From positions 4,092,001 to 4,156,000 of the forward strand of contig CP075492.1 in assembly GCA_021613535.1 (NCBI GenBank): 64,000 nt of DNA, read 5' to 3'. Below are positions 24,012 through 37,744 of this stretch, piece by piece. The notes below the pieces were generated by a model. That model had not been told where the DNA came from, made no database searches, and saw nothing but the letters and a program-made list of their open reading frames with translations. Made by a program: the position numbers and the translations under genes. Source of the stretch: Adineta vaga (Eukaryota > Rotifera). Each line of letters starts with the position of its first letter. Within the stretch, counting starts at the first letter, position 1.

Positions 24012-26642
24012 ATGTCGGAATCTCTTCGAGATCATGATAAATCGTCAAATAATAACTTTTCACAAACCTTTCGAAATAGTAAAAATGATTCAGATCGACA
24101 CGATCGAAAACGTTCACACCTTGATTTGTAAATATTTCGAAAATTCGCACATTTTTTCTTTCAGTTATCTTCTCTTATCTTTCATAGAGACAATATTGAT
24201 GCTAAAGTGTGTATTAGAAATGTTCCAACCAAGAAGGCCACCGATGAAGAATTATTGAATTTTTTCAAACCATATGGCAAAATTTCAGGTTTGATTCTTC
24301 TATTTCAATAAGTTTCTTTTTTTTCATTTTGATTTGATTTGCTTAGGTATACAAGTATTCAAGGATTATATATTTGTACAATATAATCGCATTGATGATG
24401 CAAATAAATTAATAAAAGAAGCTCAAACATCTTTGATATTCAAAGGAAATAAACTTGGTAAAGATTCATAATGAAAGAAATCAAAATGATTATTTATTAA
24501 GTTTGTTATTTAGATGTTCTACCAGCAAGAGAAATGAGATCGACAAGTACAAGATCATCATCGACAGATAGATCATCAAAAAGGTATTTGCTATTTTTTT
24601 TGAAGAACTATCATGAATTTTATTTGTATGATTTAGTCACGATAGAAGTGCTCATCGTTCATCAACAAATTATGAACCACAGAGAAAACGTTTTTTTCCA
24701 CGTGAACGATCCAATCTTATTCCACAACCGTAATTTGAAAAAAATACGACTTGTTTTTTCTTCTTATTGAAGAATTTATTCTTTTAGTGAACGAATTGGA
24801 TTAGAGCATGGTGATCGTATGCATGTTTCTTCAGCAAGATTGAGTTCTCGTCGTTCTTCTAATGAATCATTATCTCTCAATCAACAGATACCGTATGCAA
24901 TTTTAACTGGTCCGAAAAATTCCAATACACTTGTCGATTGTCAAATAATTATTGTTAATGCCCGGCAAAGGTAAATGATTTCATTTTATGAAAAGTGAAA
25001 ATAATTATCTTTTTGTTTCATAGGGAATATGCTGAAGAAATTGAATCTCGTCTTGGTGCTCATGGAATGATTACATCAGTAATACTTCTTCGAGAAGATT
25101 ACACACTTGTTGAAGCAATTGACAATGCTGCTCGATTACAATGTTTATATGGAATTATTGCAATGCCTATGCATGAAGATCGACGTACTGCATCATTTCA
25201 TATTCTTTATGGACAAACAGAAGGTTAGAATAATATCAAAGTTTTCTTATTCCTGGAAATGAGATGTATAACCAAAAATAATTCTCATTCTAGAACATCG
25301 AAATTTAACACTAGAAGATGGTATTCATATAATTATTTCAAACTTTATATCCTATAAGCAACGTCTGCATAATGATGATGTCAATCCACATGGTTCATCA
25401 AATACTAATTCAGTAGCCTATTCGAATTCAAGTCCATCTTATGATTATCGTAGTCAGTCTAACAATCATTCACAAGAAAGCACAACAGCTCCACCAGTTA
25501 TACATCTTGGCGATAAATTACCATTATCCATGTTATTATGTCTCTTAGCTGATGGAAGACAATTAACATTAGAAGAAATCGATCGTGTACTTGTTTATTT
25601 ACTCGAAAAGAAAGCAAAGATGTTAACATTACCTGTTGGTACATTACCACCATTACCTGCTCAATATGCATCAGTAGCAACGATGAATCATCAAACAGGT
25701 GGTTTGATTATTTTTGTTTTTCTATTTATTGATTGTTTTATAATCAAATATTTCCGAATAGAACTACTCGTTTTAAATATATATATTACGCTTATCATTC
25801 TTATCAGAAGTAATCGGTCACTCGAGAAAAAAATTCAGATCAGATAAATTTCGTCTATGTGTGTGCGTGTGTATATATATCTTATGAGTTCATTCGATTG
25901 AGACTATGGATCCCGTGATTTATTCATATATTCCATTAACTATGGAGGTATTATTTTCTGCAAAGGCTCTGGTCTCCTATCGGATCTATCATCTGGAAAA
26001 TCGACGACTTCTTCAAATGAAACATCAGCTTCAATAGCTGAACAAATTCGTCAAATTCTTTCATCAAATATAATCAAAGCGAATTCATCTACTGGCGAAA
26101 CAATTTCACCACCAATGTTATCGAAAACTTCAATAAATACATTACCCGACAATCTCAAAGTTGAACGAACAATCCCTTCACAATCAAATAATAACATTAA
26201 AGAATCACCGAAAGAATATGCTCAACAACAACAAAATGTCCAATCTTCGTTTTCATATGCAAAAAGTGAGCCAATGCCGGTAGCACCGGCTACATTTAAT
26301 TATGCATCTTCGTCAATTCCAACTACTGGAACAGTTGGTTCATTTGCTGCACCAAATTTTTCATCTTTTAATAACGGAACACCATCATTACAGCTCAATT
26401 CTGGTTTAAAACCGGTCACATCAGTAAACGTTCCAAGTTTTGGTTCTCAACCTTCTCAATACTTCTATCCAGTTCCTACACAACCTGTTTATCAATCATC
26501 ATTAAACTCTACAGCAGCTAATACAGCTGCAGCGCTCTTTCAAGCTTATTCACAATTTCATGTACAGCCGACTGCAACATCACCGATTGTGAATCAACAA
26601 ATTACCACACAGCAACAACAACAACAACAAATTCGTAAATAA
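24012..26642 (+). CDS. NCOA5: NCOA5-like RNA-binding coactivator
   Basis: Nine exons (24012-24127, 24188-24288, 24347-24457, 24514-24583, 24637-24729, 24788-24970, 25024-25223, 25294-25698, 25966-26642) give 651 aa. The N-terminus has one RRM (KVCIRNVPTKKATDEELLN, then VFKDYIFVQY). An Arg/Ser-rich linker follows, then the anticodon-binding-like domain known from NCOA5 (CQIIIVNARQREYAEEIESR, MITSVILLRE). A helical segment, LPLSMLLCLLADGRQLT, includes an LxxLL-type nuclear-receptor box (LLCLL). The C-terminal third is a Gln/Ser/Pro-rich disordered tail with a poly-Gln run. Family members act in the nucleus in transcription and RNA processing. Confidence 0.85.
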
Positions 26643-27195
26643 AAGAGAATGTTTTTTTTTGTAAACTTTGTTTGTTTTCGGTTGTAAAGATCACTTACTA
26701 CTAGTAGCTAATAAACTATAACATATGAATGAACTTCATAGAGTACGATAAATTGTCATCTATTTATTTCTAGCAAATTCAATCGTTCAGATATTGAAAG
26801 AATATATGTAGAATCTATGAAGAAGATGGAATTATTCTTCCGATCAACAGAATGTTTAGCAATATAATTTGATCAATGCTGCTGTTAAAAAGAATTGAAA
26901 GAGGATCGTTACTAAATACGATCAAGTAAGCTTTAATAAATAATCTCCGCTTCTCGTTAAAATGCAAAACGAAAAAGAACAGAATAAGAATGTAGATATC
27001 GATAATTCTTCAACTGACAATACTGAATATTGACATGCACTTTATTTCGGTATGGATTGATGAGTGTCATCTTGCAGTATTTTTCGATGCACAGGCAAAA
27101 TAAATCAATACGCAAATATTTGTGTTGTGAAAAAATCGTATTTATTTCTTTTTACTTTCTAAAGCCAAAACAAAAGAATATACTTTTCTTGACGC
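26643..27195. other. Intergenic region
   Basis: No gene visible; AT-rich flank between the NCOA5-like and peroxidase genes. Confidence 0.4.
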
Positions 27196-27942
27196 ATGGG
27201 TAATTCAAAATCTAAGACAGCAACTGCTGATGAATCTCAATATCAATACCAATCACCTGGACCCAATGACTCACGTTCACCGTGTCCTGCGCTCAATGTT
27301 CTTGCTAATCATGGTTATCTACCCCGAGATGGTAAGAATATTTCACCTGAAGAATTTCAATTCGTTCTACAGGTATGTAAACTTCGATCAATCATAAAGC
27401 TTATGCGATTTCTGTAGGAAAAAATGGGTTTGAGTTGGTTAGCGGCGAAGACCATTCTCAAACAAGCATACAAAACTGTTGGTCATGATGGAGTACTTTC
27501 TCTTTCTGATCTCTGTTATCATGCACATAATAGTATTGAACATGATGGTTCTCTAAGTAGAATCGATGCAGCACTATCAAATAATCAACAAGGCAAATTT
27601 AATCAAGAACGTTTCAATAAATTTTTATCTTTCTCCAAAGATGGACAATATTTAACAACAGAAGATGTAGCTACTGCTCGCCTGTATTTCAAAGCAGATA
27701 GTCATGCTAATAATCCACAATGTATATGGAATAAAGATATTGAAGAAGCTATGTGGACAGAAGCGTCCATTCTTTTACATATATTAGGTAAGAATGGGCG
27801 AATCAGTATTGCAGATGCAAAATTATTTTTCGAACGAGAAACATTTCCAGAAGGTTGGCAAAAACATCCATCATTTGGTGTACGTGAACGATATTCAGCT
27901 GTGAAAGCATTGAAAAGTGCAGCACGTAAATTAGACAAATAG
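27196..27942 (+). CDS. Heme-thiolate peroxidase / peroxygenase, fungal type
   Basis: Two exons (27196-27372, 27418-27942) give 233 aa, the size of short unspecific peroxygenases. The proximal heme-ligand motif PCP is present in SRSPCPALNVLANHGYLPR, and the second signature EHD occurs in NSIEHDGSLSR (Glu-His-Asp, metal site next to a propionate). An acidic residue follows in the distal helix region (ETFPEGW). Together these make the PCP-EHD pattern of chloroperoxidase-like enzymes that use hydrogen peroxide to oxygenate or halogenate substrates. There is no signal peptide; the N-terminus MGNSKSK fits an N-myristoylation site. This family belongs to fungi and oomycetes, so horizontal acquisition is likely; the clean 45-bp intron argues against contamination. 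Confidence 0.85.
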
Positions 27943-28774
27943 TTTTAGAACACAAATGAAATTTTAAAGAATATAGAACTCAATCGTATTTTTTGTTTGC
28001 CACTTGATAAAAACTTAGCGTAACAACTGTATGTCAGTGAGATCTTTGTTATGTCTTTGATATTCAAAAAGGAAGCTCATCGCATGGAATAAACAAGCAT
28101 CATTTAGCACCTTAATGATGGATAGACAATTGGAAACAACGTGAGAATATTCTAACATATAACTAAATTCATGGTGAGCATGTGGGGAAGGGTCCTATTT
28201 GAATAGTGGAATTCAACTATTGAGTTATTCTCTATTAAAGCATTTTCATACTCTTTTGCAACAGCCTTAAGGTGTATTTGATGTTCCCAATTAAAGGAAA
28301 CTCGACCTACATCCTCTCAAAACTTGCTTATTATAATCATGCCACTCTAATGATGGATGTAACCCTGAGAATGATATTATCATTAACGAGAAAAATTTTG
28401 TCTGTCGATGATGTAGATTTATTAAAACTAACATAATAATGGATGATAAGACATGATAAACAATAATTAACTCTTTGGAGACGGTTTTTTTTGAAGAAAA
28501 TAAGCTGTTTATTAGAGTGAAAATAGATGTTTATCCGATGGAAAATCACTATCAAAAGTGTTTTACAGTGTGATAAGCTTGAAGATCATCAATTAAGCAT
28601 AATGCAACATCACTTTCTTCACACTGATATCATGCATATTTGACTGATCGTTCACGTTAAATTGTATGAGAGTATAAATGACACTTTCGAAATACTAATA
28701 AATTACTTTACAGGGTATTTCTAATCAATTCTGATGTCCTTCAGTTGGTTTATACCACATCCGTGTCAAGAAGG
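27943..28774. other. Intergenic region between converging genes
   Basis: 3' flanks of the peroxidase (plus) and the GPCR (minus). No conserved domain or RNA is recognised. Confidence 0.4.
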
Positions 28775-30145
28775 TTAAAGAAAGAAATCTTTATTAAAGA
28801 ATGCATATAACAACGGGTTTAAACATGAATTAAAATATGACAATGCATGCGATATAACTCGACATAAATTGAGTAAAAACGTATGATTGGTATAAAATCC
28901 ATCTAATAAACGTTGGCAATTGAGAAATTCAAGTGTATGAATTGGAAGCCAACATAAAGCAAATGCACAGGTCAATGAAACTAATGTTCGTGTTACTCGA
29001 CGACGATTGGATGGAACACATAAACGAGTACCTAACAAACTGTTCTATCATGATCAAATGAAACAACAATCAAAGCTACGTATAGTAATTTCATGCTTTT
29101 TTGTTCTATCGAACTTACTTTATGTCGATTGATTGTTTCTGAACTTTTTCGCATGTAAAAAAATAATTTTGTATAACACAGAGAAATAACTATTAATGGT
29201 AGTATATAATAGGCGCAAAATGGAAAATAACATGAAGCAAAAAATGGATGATAAGCTGATACTGCACATGGATTTACTGGTACTATTTCAACATTAGATG
29301 TTGATGAAGAAAATGATGTATATGGAAATATGAAAGCAATGGATACTATAATAAAATTTAATAATCAATGTATATAAATTTCAATTCTATTTTACCAATC
29401 CAAATTATTATACAAATAATACAAGCATTTAATGGTGTTCGCCAAGGTGGACGTGGATGAGAACTGATTACATAAAGATAACGATCAACACTCATAACAG
29501 CCAATGTATAGCATGTTGCTTGAAGAAGAACCTGTAGAAATTGTATCTTTTATATCGGTTAAGCATTATGATACGTTACTTTCTTAATTAGTAAATAACT
29601 AACTATTCATATTAATCTATTATTCAGCTTTTAATTGTATTCGCGTATCCCTCGGTTTTTATCAATAATTCAAGAAAACTTGACACAATATTTTCTCTTC
29701 GAATATGTCCTTAGATATTTGCATGTAATCATATTCTAATCAATTCATACAAGTAACAGAGTAACATCTACATGTTTTCATTCAAAACTTACATAAGCAA
29801 GATAAACATGAACACGACAACTAAGAAGTCCATTGAGAATCCATTTATTTGTTAAACCCAAATAAGTTGTTAATGGTACAGAAATAAGTAAAAATAAAAG
29901 ATCTGTGATTGCTAAATTAATAATATAACAATTCGTAACAGATGTGTATTTTTGTTTCCAAAATGCTACAATTAGAACAATTGAATTGCCTATAGAAAAA
30001 AAACAAGGAATTATTGAATAGAACAGTCGAATCGATTACCAATCGTTCCCAAAACACAAATACAAACAAGAGTAACCACTGTTAAAATGTTAAGGAATGA
30101 ATTGGAATTATGTTCATCATGAATAAATGTTTCATTATATTCCAT
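28775..30145 (-). CDS. Class A neuropeptide-type GPCR
   Basis: Five exons on the minus strand (30145-30040, 29989-29793, 29531-29396, 29345-29119, 29044-28775) join in frame to 311 aa. Rhodopsin-family marks are all visible: TM1 GNSIVLIVAF, TM2 NLAITDLLFLL, the disulphide Cys in LLSCRVHVYL, TM3 end MSVDRYLYVI, TM6 FALCWLPIH and TM7 NSCLNPLLYAF. The TM3-4 stretch (QATCYTLAVMSVDRY, RTP) and TM6-7 resemble galanin, kisspeptin and allatostatin-A receptors. It should sit in the plasma membrane and signal through G proteins. The cytoplasmic tail is very short, ending soon after NPLLYAFFNKD. The ligand cannot be named from the sequence. Confidence 0.85.
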
Positions 30146-33100
30146 TTGTTTATATCTAAATAGACAATTTCTAACGATTTCCTTCCATAAAATTGAGATT
30201 TCACTACCTATAGATGTTTAAATATAGTTTTTATAACAAAAGAAAAATTTCCTAACGTAAACCTTTTGATAAAACTAACTATATGTTTTTTTTAAGTTAA
30301 TGACTCTCACTTATTGTTAAAAATAGAGGAAATAGAAAGCAATTACTTTCAATTGTTTACAATACAATTAAAGACTACTACAGATAAGAAACACATTAGA
30401 ATAGACGATGTTACTTTTCATCACCTAATTACTTAGATTTTCTATCAAAATAAGCCGAAAAATACTCTTTCTAATTTTTTTTTGTGAATGAATCGAAGGT
30501 AATTCTATTTATATCGAAAAATGTGACAGTACCGACTAATAATCACATATTTACTAGAGGGAGTTCTCTTTCAAGTGAATGTAAATCTGTCTCGTTCGCA
30601 TCATATAATTTCCGTCAAAATGTTCTTTTTTTCTTTGAAGTCGATAAAGTTTCTTATTTCGTATACTTGTTATTTCTTATTCTATATTTCCGTTGTTGAT
30701 GACTTACAAATCTATGGATTAGAAAAGAAAAGGTTTCGACGTTGATCGTTGATAATGAAAAATGACAAGCCATTGATTTCTTTGTTACAGAAAAAACGCC
30801 GTTGATTTTTATTATTTCTTCAATAATTTATGTAGGAAAAAATAAGAATCTAATAGATAGATTTACATCTTTGATTAACTCTTCGTGATAAAATCAGTAG
30901 AAAGAGTATTACTGTGTCATGTATAGAACTATTTTGTCTTCTGATTAACTTATTAACGACAATTACTAGGGAAATTAATGATATGCTGATGTTGTTGCAG
31001 AAATAAAATTGAATGCGAACAGAAGAAGATTGAAAGCAAATGTCAAAATATAAGATCGCTATTTTTTTTCTTTTGAATGAATTGTTAAACTTGATGAATA
31101 TTCTTCAGACAAGTTTAATATTATGCTTAAAAAAATGAAGAAGTCGCTCGTTACAATTAAATACTTTACCAAGTACTTAATTATATTGTTCGGAATTGAA
31201 AACAACTATTGGAAAGGAAGGTAGGATATATCTCCGACGTTATTAAATACTGAATAAAATGATTGCTTCAATTCATAGATAAATTGTTGCATTACGTTTC
31301 GATTGACTTCTGTCGCTATTTACGTATACATTTAAATTTTTAGTCTTGACATTCTAATTCATAAAATGTAAATAATTAAGCAGAAAAAGATTCATTATCA
31401 ATTCACGTTTGATTAAAGTTGACATCAGTGTATGAGAAAAAATAGAATTATTATTTCTAGTCTTCAACTTTTGTGGATCGGACAGAAAAACTGTATATAA
31501 CTTACATGAAACAAACTTACTAGTTAACAAATCATTGTTTTAACAGCTGAATAATATTCAATAAAATATGGCAAATCTCTTGACTTCGAACATGTGTTAT
31601 CGTACGTGCTTTTGTATAAATTCCTAACGCTCTTATAAAACGATCTTTTGGGATATTCTTTATAATAATTATTTATTTTTCTTTTCGATTCCATATGGAA
31701 TATTTATGTTTAGCATCAAGTTCGATCATGCATTAGCATTGTATGCAAAGGCTCGTAGAAAAATATAAATTCAACTTGATGATAATTTTTTACCCTATTT
31801 GTTCTAAAAGCAGAATTTTCATTGGGAAATCATTATAGTTAATCAAATTTTACATTCATAAAGTATCAAAATGAGTACAACTAATCTTGTGCAAATTATT
31901 TTAAATACATCGAAAGATTCGATTTCGTTACTTGCTTTTAATCATCAAAACATCAATTTCACATAAATCTCTCAGCACAATCATTGAATATGCTGGAAAT
32001 ATGAACTGGCGAACATCTTCAAATTCATAAAGAAAGTATCTAATTTATACTCATGTTTACATATAATTAGACAACATTGGAGAACAACTATATTATCCAT
32101 ATGCATTTCTTGCAATGACATTCTTCCTGCGGATATTTTTATCATGTTTATGTCTGGAGATCTCTTCGAGAATTATTTTTATCTAAGACAGTTATCAGAC
32201 ACGTTCAACGTTGTGCTTAATCAATGAGAAAGCCATAGAAAGAAAGTATACAAACTTACTTTCAAATATTTGAATTGTCAATAACATAAAAGAATGAATC
32301 AATGCATATTGAGTACTAATCATGCAGACAATTTCCTTGGAGAGCACTCTCTTTTTAATCGATTTTATCATGATAAAACTTATTATAACTAAAGACAATT
32401 CATCCATTGATTTCTAATCATAACCAATTATCTTTAGAAGTTCATTTGTCCCTTATTGTAATATGAAGTTCAAGTCAACAATTTCTCATGGAAAACATTT
32501 GTATTTCAATGAATTATCCTAACGGAAGAATAAAAATCAATGTTTATTCTGTCAATATGACTCAATTTCTTTGAGTAAACGGATGTCAAAAAAAAATCGA
32601 GAAAAGAACAACAACAACAACAATTGCATTTATTCTTATTTTTTCTCGTTCATCAATGCAGTTGATGCTTCTCGTCTATTTATTCCTTGTAGACATTAAT
32701 ACGGACGTCAGATAAGAAATAGAAAAGACTCAATTTTACTATTCGTAATCCTCTCTCTATTCTCTTCCTTTCTCTCTTTCTTTCTTCTCTTTTTATATTC
32801 TGCTATACAAATTTCGTGATATTCTGATCAGAAGTCTATGTGTTTGTTTGAATGAATAGAAATATAATTGAATTTCGAGATGTCTAAGCTTGTATTAGCA
32901 CGTTGAACAAAACATTCAATGATGATAATCGCATGTGTGTATAAAAAACGGAAGCTTTGATTTACCGCATACATCGGAAAAGAGAAAGAGAGAAAAAAGA
33001 AGAATGAACTTTCAACAAGGCAATAGAAAGAGTTTTTTCACCGATAAACGAGCCAGAAAAAGAGAGAAAAAAAGAAAAACTGCTAACGAGACGCAAAGGC

Positions 33101-33554
33101 GAGGAATGTCATCATCATCATCATCCTCTCTCACAACACACTTGTTTCCTTCTCTCTTTCCTCCCGGCAAATAGGGCGATGGTGATGGGTGACATTTCGT
33201 TTGGATCGAGAGTACAACACACACATACATATACACATCCCATCAAACTGTTCGGATGAAACATATATGCATATACACATTTATTATGACAAGCGTTATA
33301 TCTCTTTCTATATCAGTTAGATTTGCTTTTGATGAATAAATCTAACAACGTAGAATCTATTCTTAGAAAGTAGAGATGTTCGTGATATTTTAACAAATTA
33401 TTCTTTATAAAGATTTGACTTATTTCTCTTAAAGTCAATATTATTTTTATTCTTGAGAAGAAAATTCTTTTAATTTCGATGTTTTGACACGTTTCTGACC
33501 AAATAGATTGATTTAGTTAATTAAAACTCGTCTCATTTCTCGTTGAATTTGCAG
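30146..33554. other. 3.4-kb stretch without recognisable gene
   Basis: No exon chain on either strand gave a domain. Short frames exist (for example 32935-33174, Lys/Arg/Ser-rich) but look like low-complexity leader. The purine/pyrimidine-rich part 32740-33240 probably holds the promoter and a 5' UTR of the UBALD gene. Confidence 0.4.
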
Positions 33555-33567
33555 ATTGTACTAAGTC

Positions 33568-34105
33568 ATGACGACAATGGATATAAACAACGAAACACTT
33601 GCACATTTTATAATGATCAATCAGATGGTAACAACAACTGGATGTACACATGAACAAGCAACACAATTATTGATCTCAACGGAATGGAGACTCGAGGTTC
33701 AATTGAATTTATTTTGATCCAATAAGAATCACAACAAAATTTTATATTCTAGACAGCTATTAATCTATTCTTTGACGAACGAACTATGCCGATTCCATGC
33801 TGCAAATTTTCAGAAGTAAATTATTTCTTTCTTTTCATATTCTATTCTAATTATCTTATTTATATTAGTTGATGACCCCAGCAAATACTCCGGCAACACC
33901 ACCGAATTTTCCTGACACTCTTCTTTCATTAAATAGATTATCGACATCAAATGGTACACCACCACCACCACTACCATCATCATCATCATCATCATTGGTA
34001 ACGACAAATGAAAATCAAATATCTTCAACAACGACGACAACAAATCATTCATTATCATCATCACCAATGACTATGACAATGATGATGATGGATGGAACTG
34101 TTTAG
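33568..34105 (+). CDS. UBA-like domain protein (UBALD type)
   Basis: Three exons (33568-33696, 33753-33815, 33869-34105) give 142 aa. The N-terminal UBA-like helix bundle includes MINQMVTTTGCTHEQATQLL and TAINLFFDE. The family hallmark TPANTPATPPNFPDTL follows, as in vertebrate UBALD1/2 (FAM100). The C-terminus is Ser/Thr/Pro-rich and ends in a Met run. The function of the family is poorly known; a ubiquitin-binding fold is inferred. A splice acceptor (TTTGCAG, ending 33554) stands 13 bases before the ATG, so there is either an unseen 5' UTR exon or spliced-leader addition. Confidence 0.85.
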
Positions 34106-34288
34106 AACAAGGATATCTTTTCAAACATTTATTTTAATAAGAAACATTTCAATCTAGAAAATAAATCTTGGGATAGAACGGGCGTTTTATTTCGTAATCT
34201 TATTGTCTTTTATCTTCTCACATCGCGATGTAAGTACTACAAACTATATGAAATGAAAAAAAAAGAAAAGAAGAGAAAACCACGGAGT

Positions 34289-36391
34289 TTATGCTCGTAA
34301 ATCATCAATATATGGCATTGATTTAAGATTTCCAATCGAAACTAAGGTTGGTTGTTTTCCATTTAACATTTTCTTTGCTAATTGATTGACTGAATCATGG
34401 GAATAATCTCCTTGTTCTAATTGTCCAACGAGTGATTGAACATCAGTTAGTCGATCACTAATATCGGGTTGAGTTAACATCTTTGAGAAGACATCAGATG
34501 ATTGTTCAGCTGTCATTTGAAGATTAACTTGAAGTTTCTTCCTACAAAATCAATCAATTCAATTGTATGAGATGAATATTTCGAATAACATTGACTTACT
34601 TAGCAGCAGCTAAATCATCTTTATTGATACCACTTTTTAAAACTTTGCTAAATTCATTCCAAACAGCTTTAACTACTTTATTAGCATCATTTTTGTCACA
34701 CATCATATGAACACCGAATAAACCAGCTTCAGTATAATGAAGATTAAATGATGAAACCTGTAAAAACAAAATTATTTTCAGTTGAATGAAATCTCATGTT
34801 AAAAACTCAGTAATTCGATATTTAAAAATGGTTTCTTAAGAATATGATCCAAAAATAGGGTAGACTTACTAAACATGGTGCATCAGCAACTGCTTGAGCA
34901 GCACGTTGAAGTCGATTTGAACCAGCTGACCATTTTATATTTGGACCTTTTCCCATAACTTCATTTAATAATGAACTTGTTAAAACACCTTTTTCATCTT
35001 TTGAACTAGAGAGAAATTTGTTCATAATTAATTAAGAATTAGATCTTTTCTTCTTTTTAATTACCTAACACCTTCGCATGCTAATGCAATATGAACTAAA
35101 CTTGATTGAGTATCACGTCGAATTTCTCCTATCAGAATAAATTTAATTATAGAGAAATTAAGTAGAAGAAAATGAAAACAAACCTCCTTTATATTTCGAT
35201 GGTTCTGGTTCAGAATCAATTAATTTCAAATTTCCAAAACCTGGTGTATAAACACAATCCAATGGTGAAAAACGAAATTTATCCGCTAATTGAACGAGTG
35301 TTTGATGATTACAACCAGTTCCAACTAAAGATATTCGTTCCGGTGTATAATAATGGGAATGAAACGTATACATCTATGAAAATGATTATAAATAGTTAAG
35401 AATTGAATTATATGGAATGATTTACTTGTCTGTGGGAGAGCTTTTTCATCATATCCGGACAAACGGATAATGCTCGACTTAAACCACCTTTGAATGCTGC
35501 TTCATGAAGAAGATCGTTTAATTCTTAAAACAAAACAAGATGTTTCATTTGATGAAATGACAAATCACATACGTAATTCCGGTGATTGTAAATAAAGTTT
35601 ATGATCAACTTCTAATCGTTCATGTTCATCATGAATTTCATATGGTTTAAACATTGGATAACAAACAATCGGAATTAAAAATTGTGCTCCATGTGTTCTA
35701 AATAAAACATAATGATGAAGTATATGTTTACATGTATATAGATCTCTACAATTCATTTCGAAGACCTTCAATTGAATAAATCATTTGTTCGCGAGTTTGG
35801 ATACATCTATTTAAGAACAAGAAAACAATATTATTTGCAATATTTTGTTTCAAAAATTTTGATTTACTTGAAGTTGGCACCGAGACGTTCCAAATTTTTT
35901 GTTAAACCATGGCGACTAACATATTTTGTGCTCTTAATTGAAATAGTATTTTGTCTAAATGTTATTTCAAAATTTCTGTATTACCATGTTGGAGAACACT
36001 CGAAGAAGTGTTGTAACACCTCGGCTTTCATACGGTTCATATCTTGCTCCAGCGTCTACAACAGCTGCTACACGAAAGATTGGTGAATTATTTTCCATTG
36101 AAGCCACGACCATTCCATTTTGTAATTTAGTTACCTATATAAATATTCTCATAGGAACTTCAAGATAGACAAAACCTTCGCTTACATTTATACTTTCCTT
36201 TGGTAATTTAACCCGTTGTGGAATACCATATTGACCAGTTTTTGTTTGAGGAGCACTTCTTTGACTGGCCGTTGAGGCAACAGCAGCTGATGATGATGCA
36301 CGACGCTATAAGAATGAAATGAAATTAGAGCTTTGTTTAAGTCGCAAAAATAACTAACCAGAGCGTTAAGACTATATTTGCAAGTTGCCAT
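34289..36391 (-). CDS. UQCRC2: Cytochrome bc1 complex core subunit 2
   Basis: About nine or ten minus-strand exons from ATG at 36391 to the stop at 34289. The N-terminus is a mitochondrial presequence (MATCKYSLNAL, RRASSSAAVAS). It continues TKLQNGMVVASMENNSPIFR and VDAGARYEPYESRGVTTLLR, the opening strand-helix of the M16 peptidase-like fold. Later blocks are LVGTGCNHQTLVQLADKF, GGEIRRDTQSSLVHIALA, SLLNEVMGKGPNIKW, AGLFGVHMMCDKNDANKV and the end GNLKSMPYIDDLRA, which parallels the vertebrate ending GNLGHTPFVDEL. Core 2 is a non-catalytic structural subunit of respiratory complex III on the matrix side of the inner membrane. No frame break is seen in the parts I spliced. Confidence 0.9.
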
Positions 36392-36941
36392 CGACGTAAA
36401 TAAAACGAATAAATAAACTAGAAGAAGAAATAATATAATCAAACCATAATAAGCATATTTCGTCCTCGACTGACTCGCAGGCTATTTCCTATTGGTTAAT
36501 CAAATCTAACCAATGAATATTACTTTCCGCATTGGGAAAAGAATTCGCTGAGACTTTCTTGTTCTTTATTATTTTTAATACAGATAAATATTTGAAATGT
36601 ACCGAGAAATGTTCATTGCATAATAAACATTTACATAGACGTATTTTGAGTGAACGAAGAGACATTAAAAAGTCGACTATATTGATGATTTTGCACATTT
36701 TTAATGCATACTGTCTGTATACCTAAATTTCTCATTTGATGCTTTCAGTTCTGTTTTTGTCTGATGGATTTTCATTCTTTACAATTTGATGCGTTTAATA
36801 TTTATGAAAGAATCGAATATGAGAAGTACGTCGTAAATATATTATTCATTATATTGAGATTTATTTTATTTTGAATTGAAGAAAAATATATTCAAAAAAA
36901 TGATAAAATGGACGGAAATGTTATTTATTTTTATTTTATCA

Positions 36942-37630
36942 CTAATAATGTGGATATTTGCGTGATAAAGAAGCATTGACTGGTTTCGCAGCTCGGACAT
37001 CATCGGTATCAGTTCCTTGTTGTTGTTGTTCTTCTGCTTCATTATCTGATGAAGTGGAGCTACTACTACTACTATCACTATTTGTGGACGATTTACCATC
37101 GTCATTATCATCGTCATCTAAATGAGTCAACATAGACAATAACAGCTTAAACATTTTTATACGTCTTACCACTTGTATCATCATCATCATCATCCGATGA
37201 GGAAGATGATGAAGATTGTTCATGTGCTAACATATAATCAATCAATGGTGCAAATTGTTGAGCTTCAGCATTATCCGGTTCATACATCAACATAAATTGA
37301 CATAATTTCTTCGCCACTTCCCATTTTCGAAACATAATTGAATTAATAAACTAAATCAAAAACAAACGTAAATGCATGAAATGATTTTTCTTTATTTCTT
37401 ACTTCCATTTTCAATTGCATTGGAGCACGGATCGGTTCATCATCATCACTTGATGAAGATTCTTCTATTTCTTCATCTAAATCTATTAATTTTCAACAAA
37501 TCAATCTCATTTGAATAAACATACTCTTTTTATGATGATTTCCATTCGTTGTCGCTACTGGTGTATCTTTCTTTGTCTTCCCATTACTTGTCTTGATTCG
37601 ATTAGCACTATTAGCCGTTGAACGGGACAT
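36942..37630 (-). CDS. ERICH2: ERICH2-like acidic protein
   Basis: Minus-strand exons from ATG at 37630 give a protein of roughly 180 aa. After a Lys/Ser-rich start (SRSTANSANRIKTSNGK) comes the conserved helical block EPIRAPMQLKMEF, RKWEVAKKLCQFMLMYEPDN and AQQFAPLIDYMLAHEQ. This corresponds to the segment of ERICH2 that reads LARKLCQMILIYEPENPEAKEF in mammals, as I remember it. The remainder is a Ser/Asp/Glu run and ends SRKYPHY. Function is unknown; mammalian ERICH2 is expressed in testis or ciliated tissue. This is the outer left arm of the palindrome. The inverted counterpart at 63.24-63.48 kb is broken. Confidence 0.7.
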
Positions 37631-37744
37631 TCTCTCTTCTTCTTATCTGAAAACAAACACAAAAATCTTCGATAACATTCTCTTATCAATGCTAATAATC
37701 AACAACTGGTTGTTCTTTTATTTCAGAAAAGAATAAATATATAT

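Noticed and set aside
32935-33236. Lys/Arg/Ser-rich frames on both strands
   Set aside because: Overlapping simple-sequence frames without domain; more likely promoter or 5' UTR of the UBALD gene.
36866-37117. 83-codon minus-strand frame with repeated Met/Thr/Val
   Set aside because: Alternative reading of the acidic GAT/TCA repeats in the ERICH2 exon.
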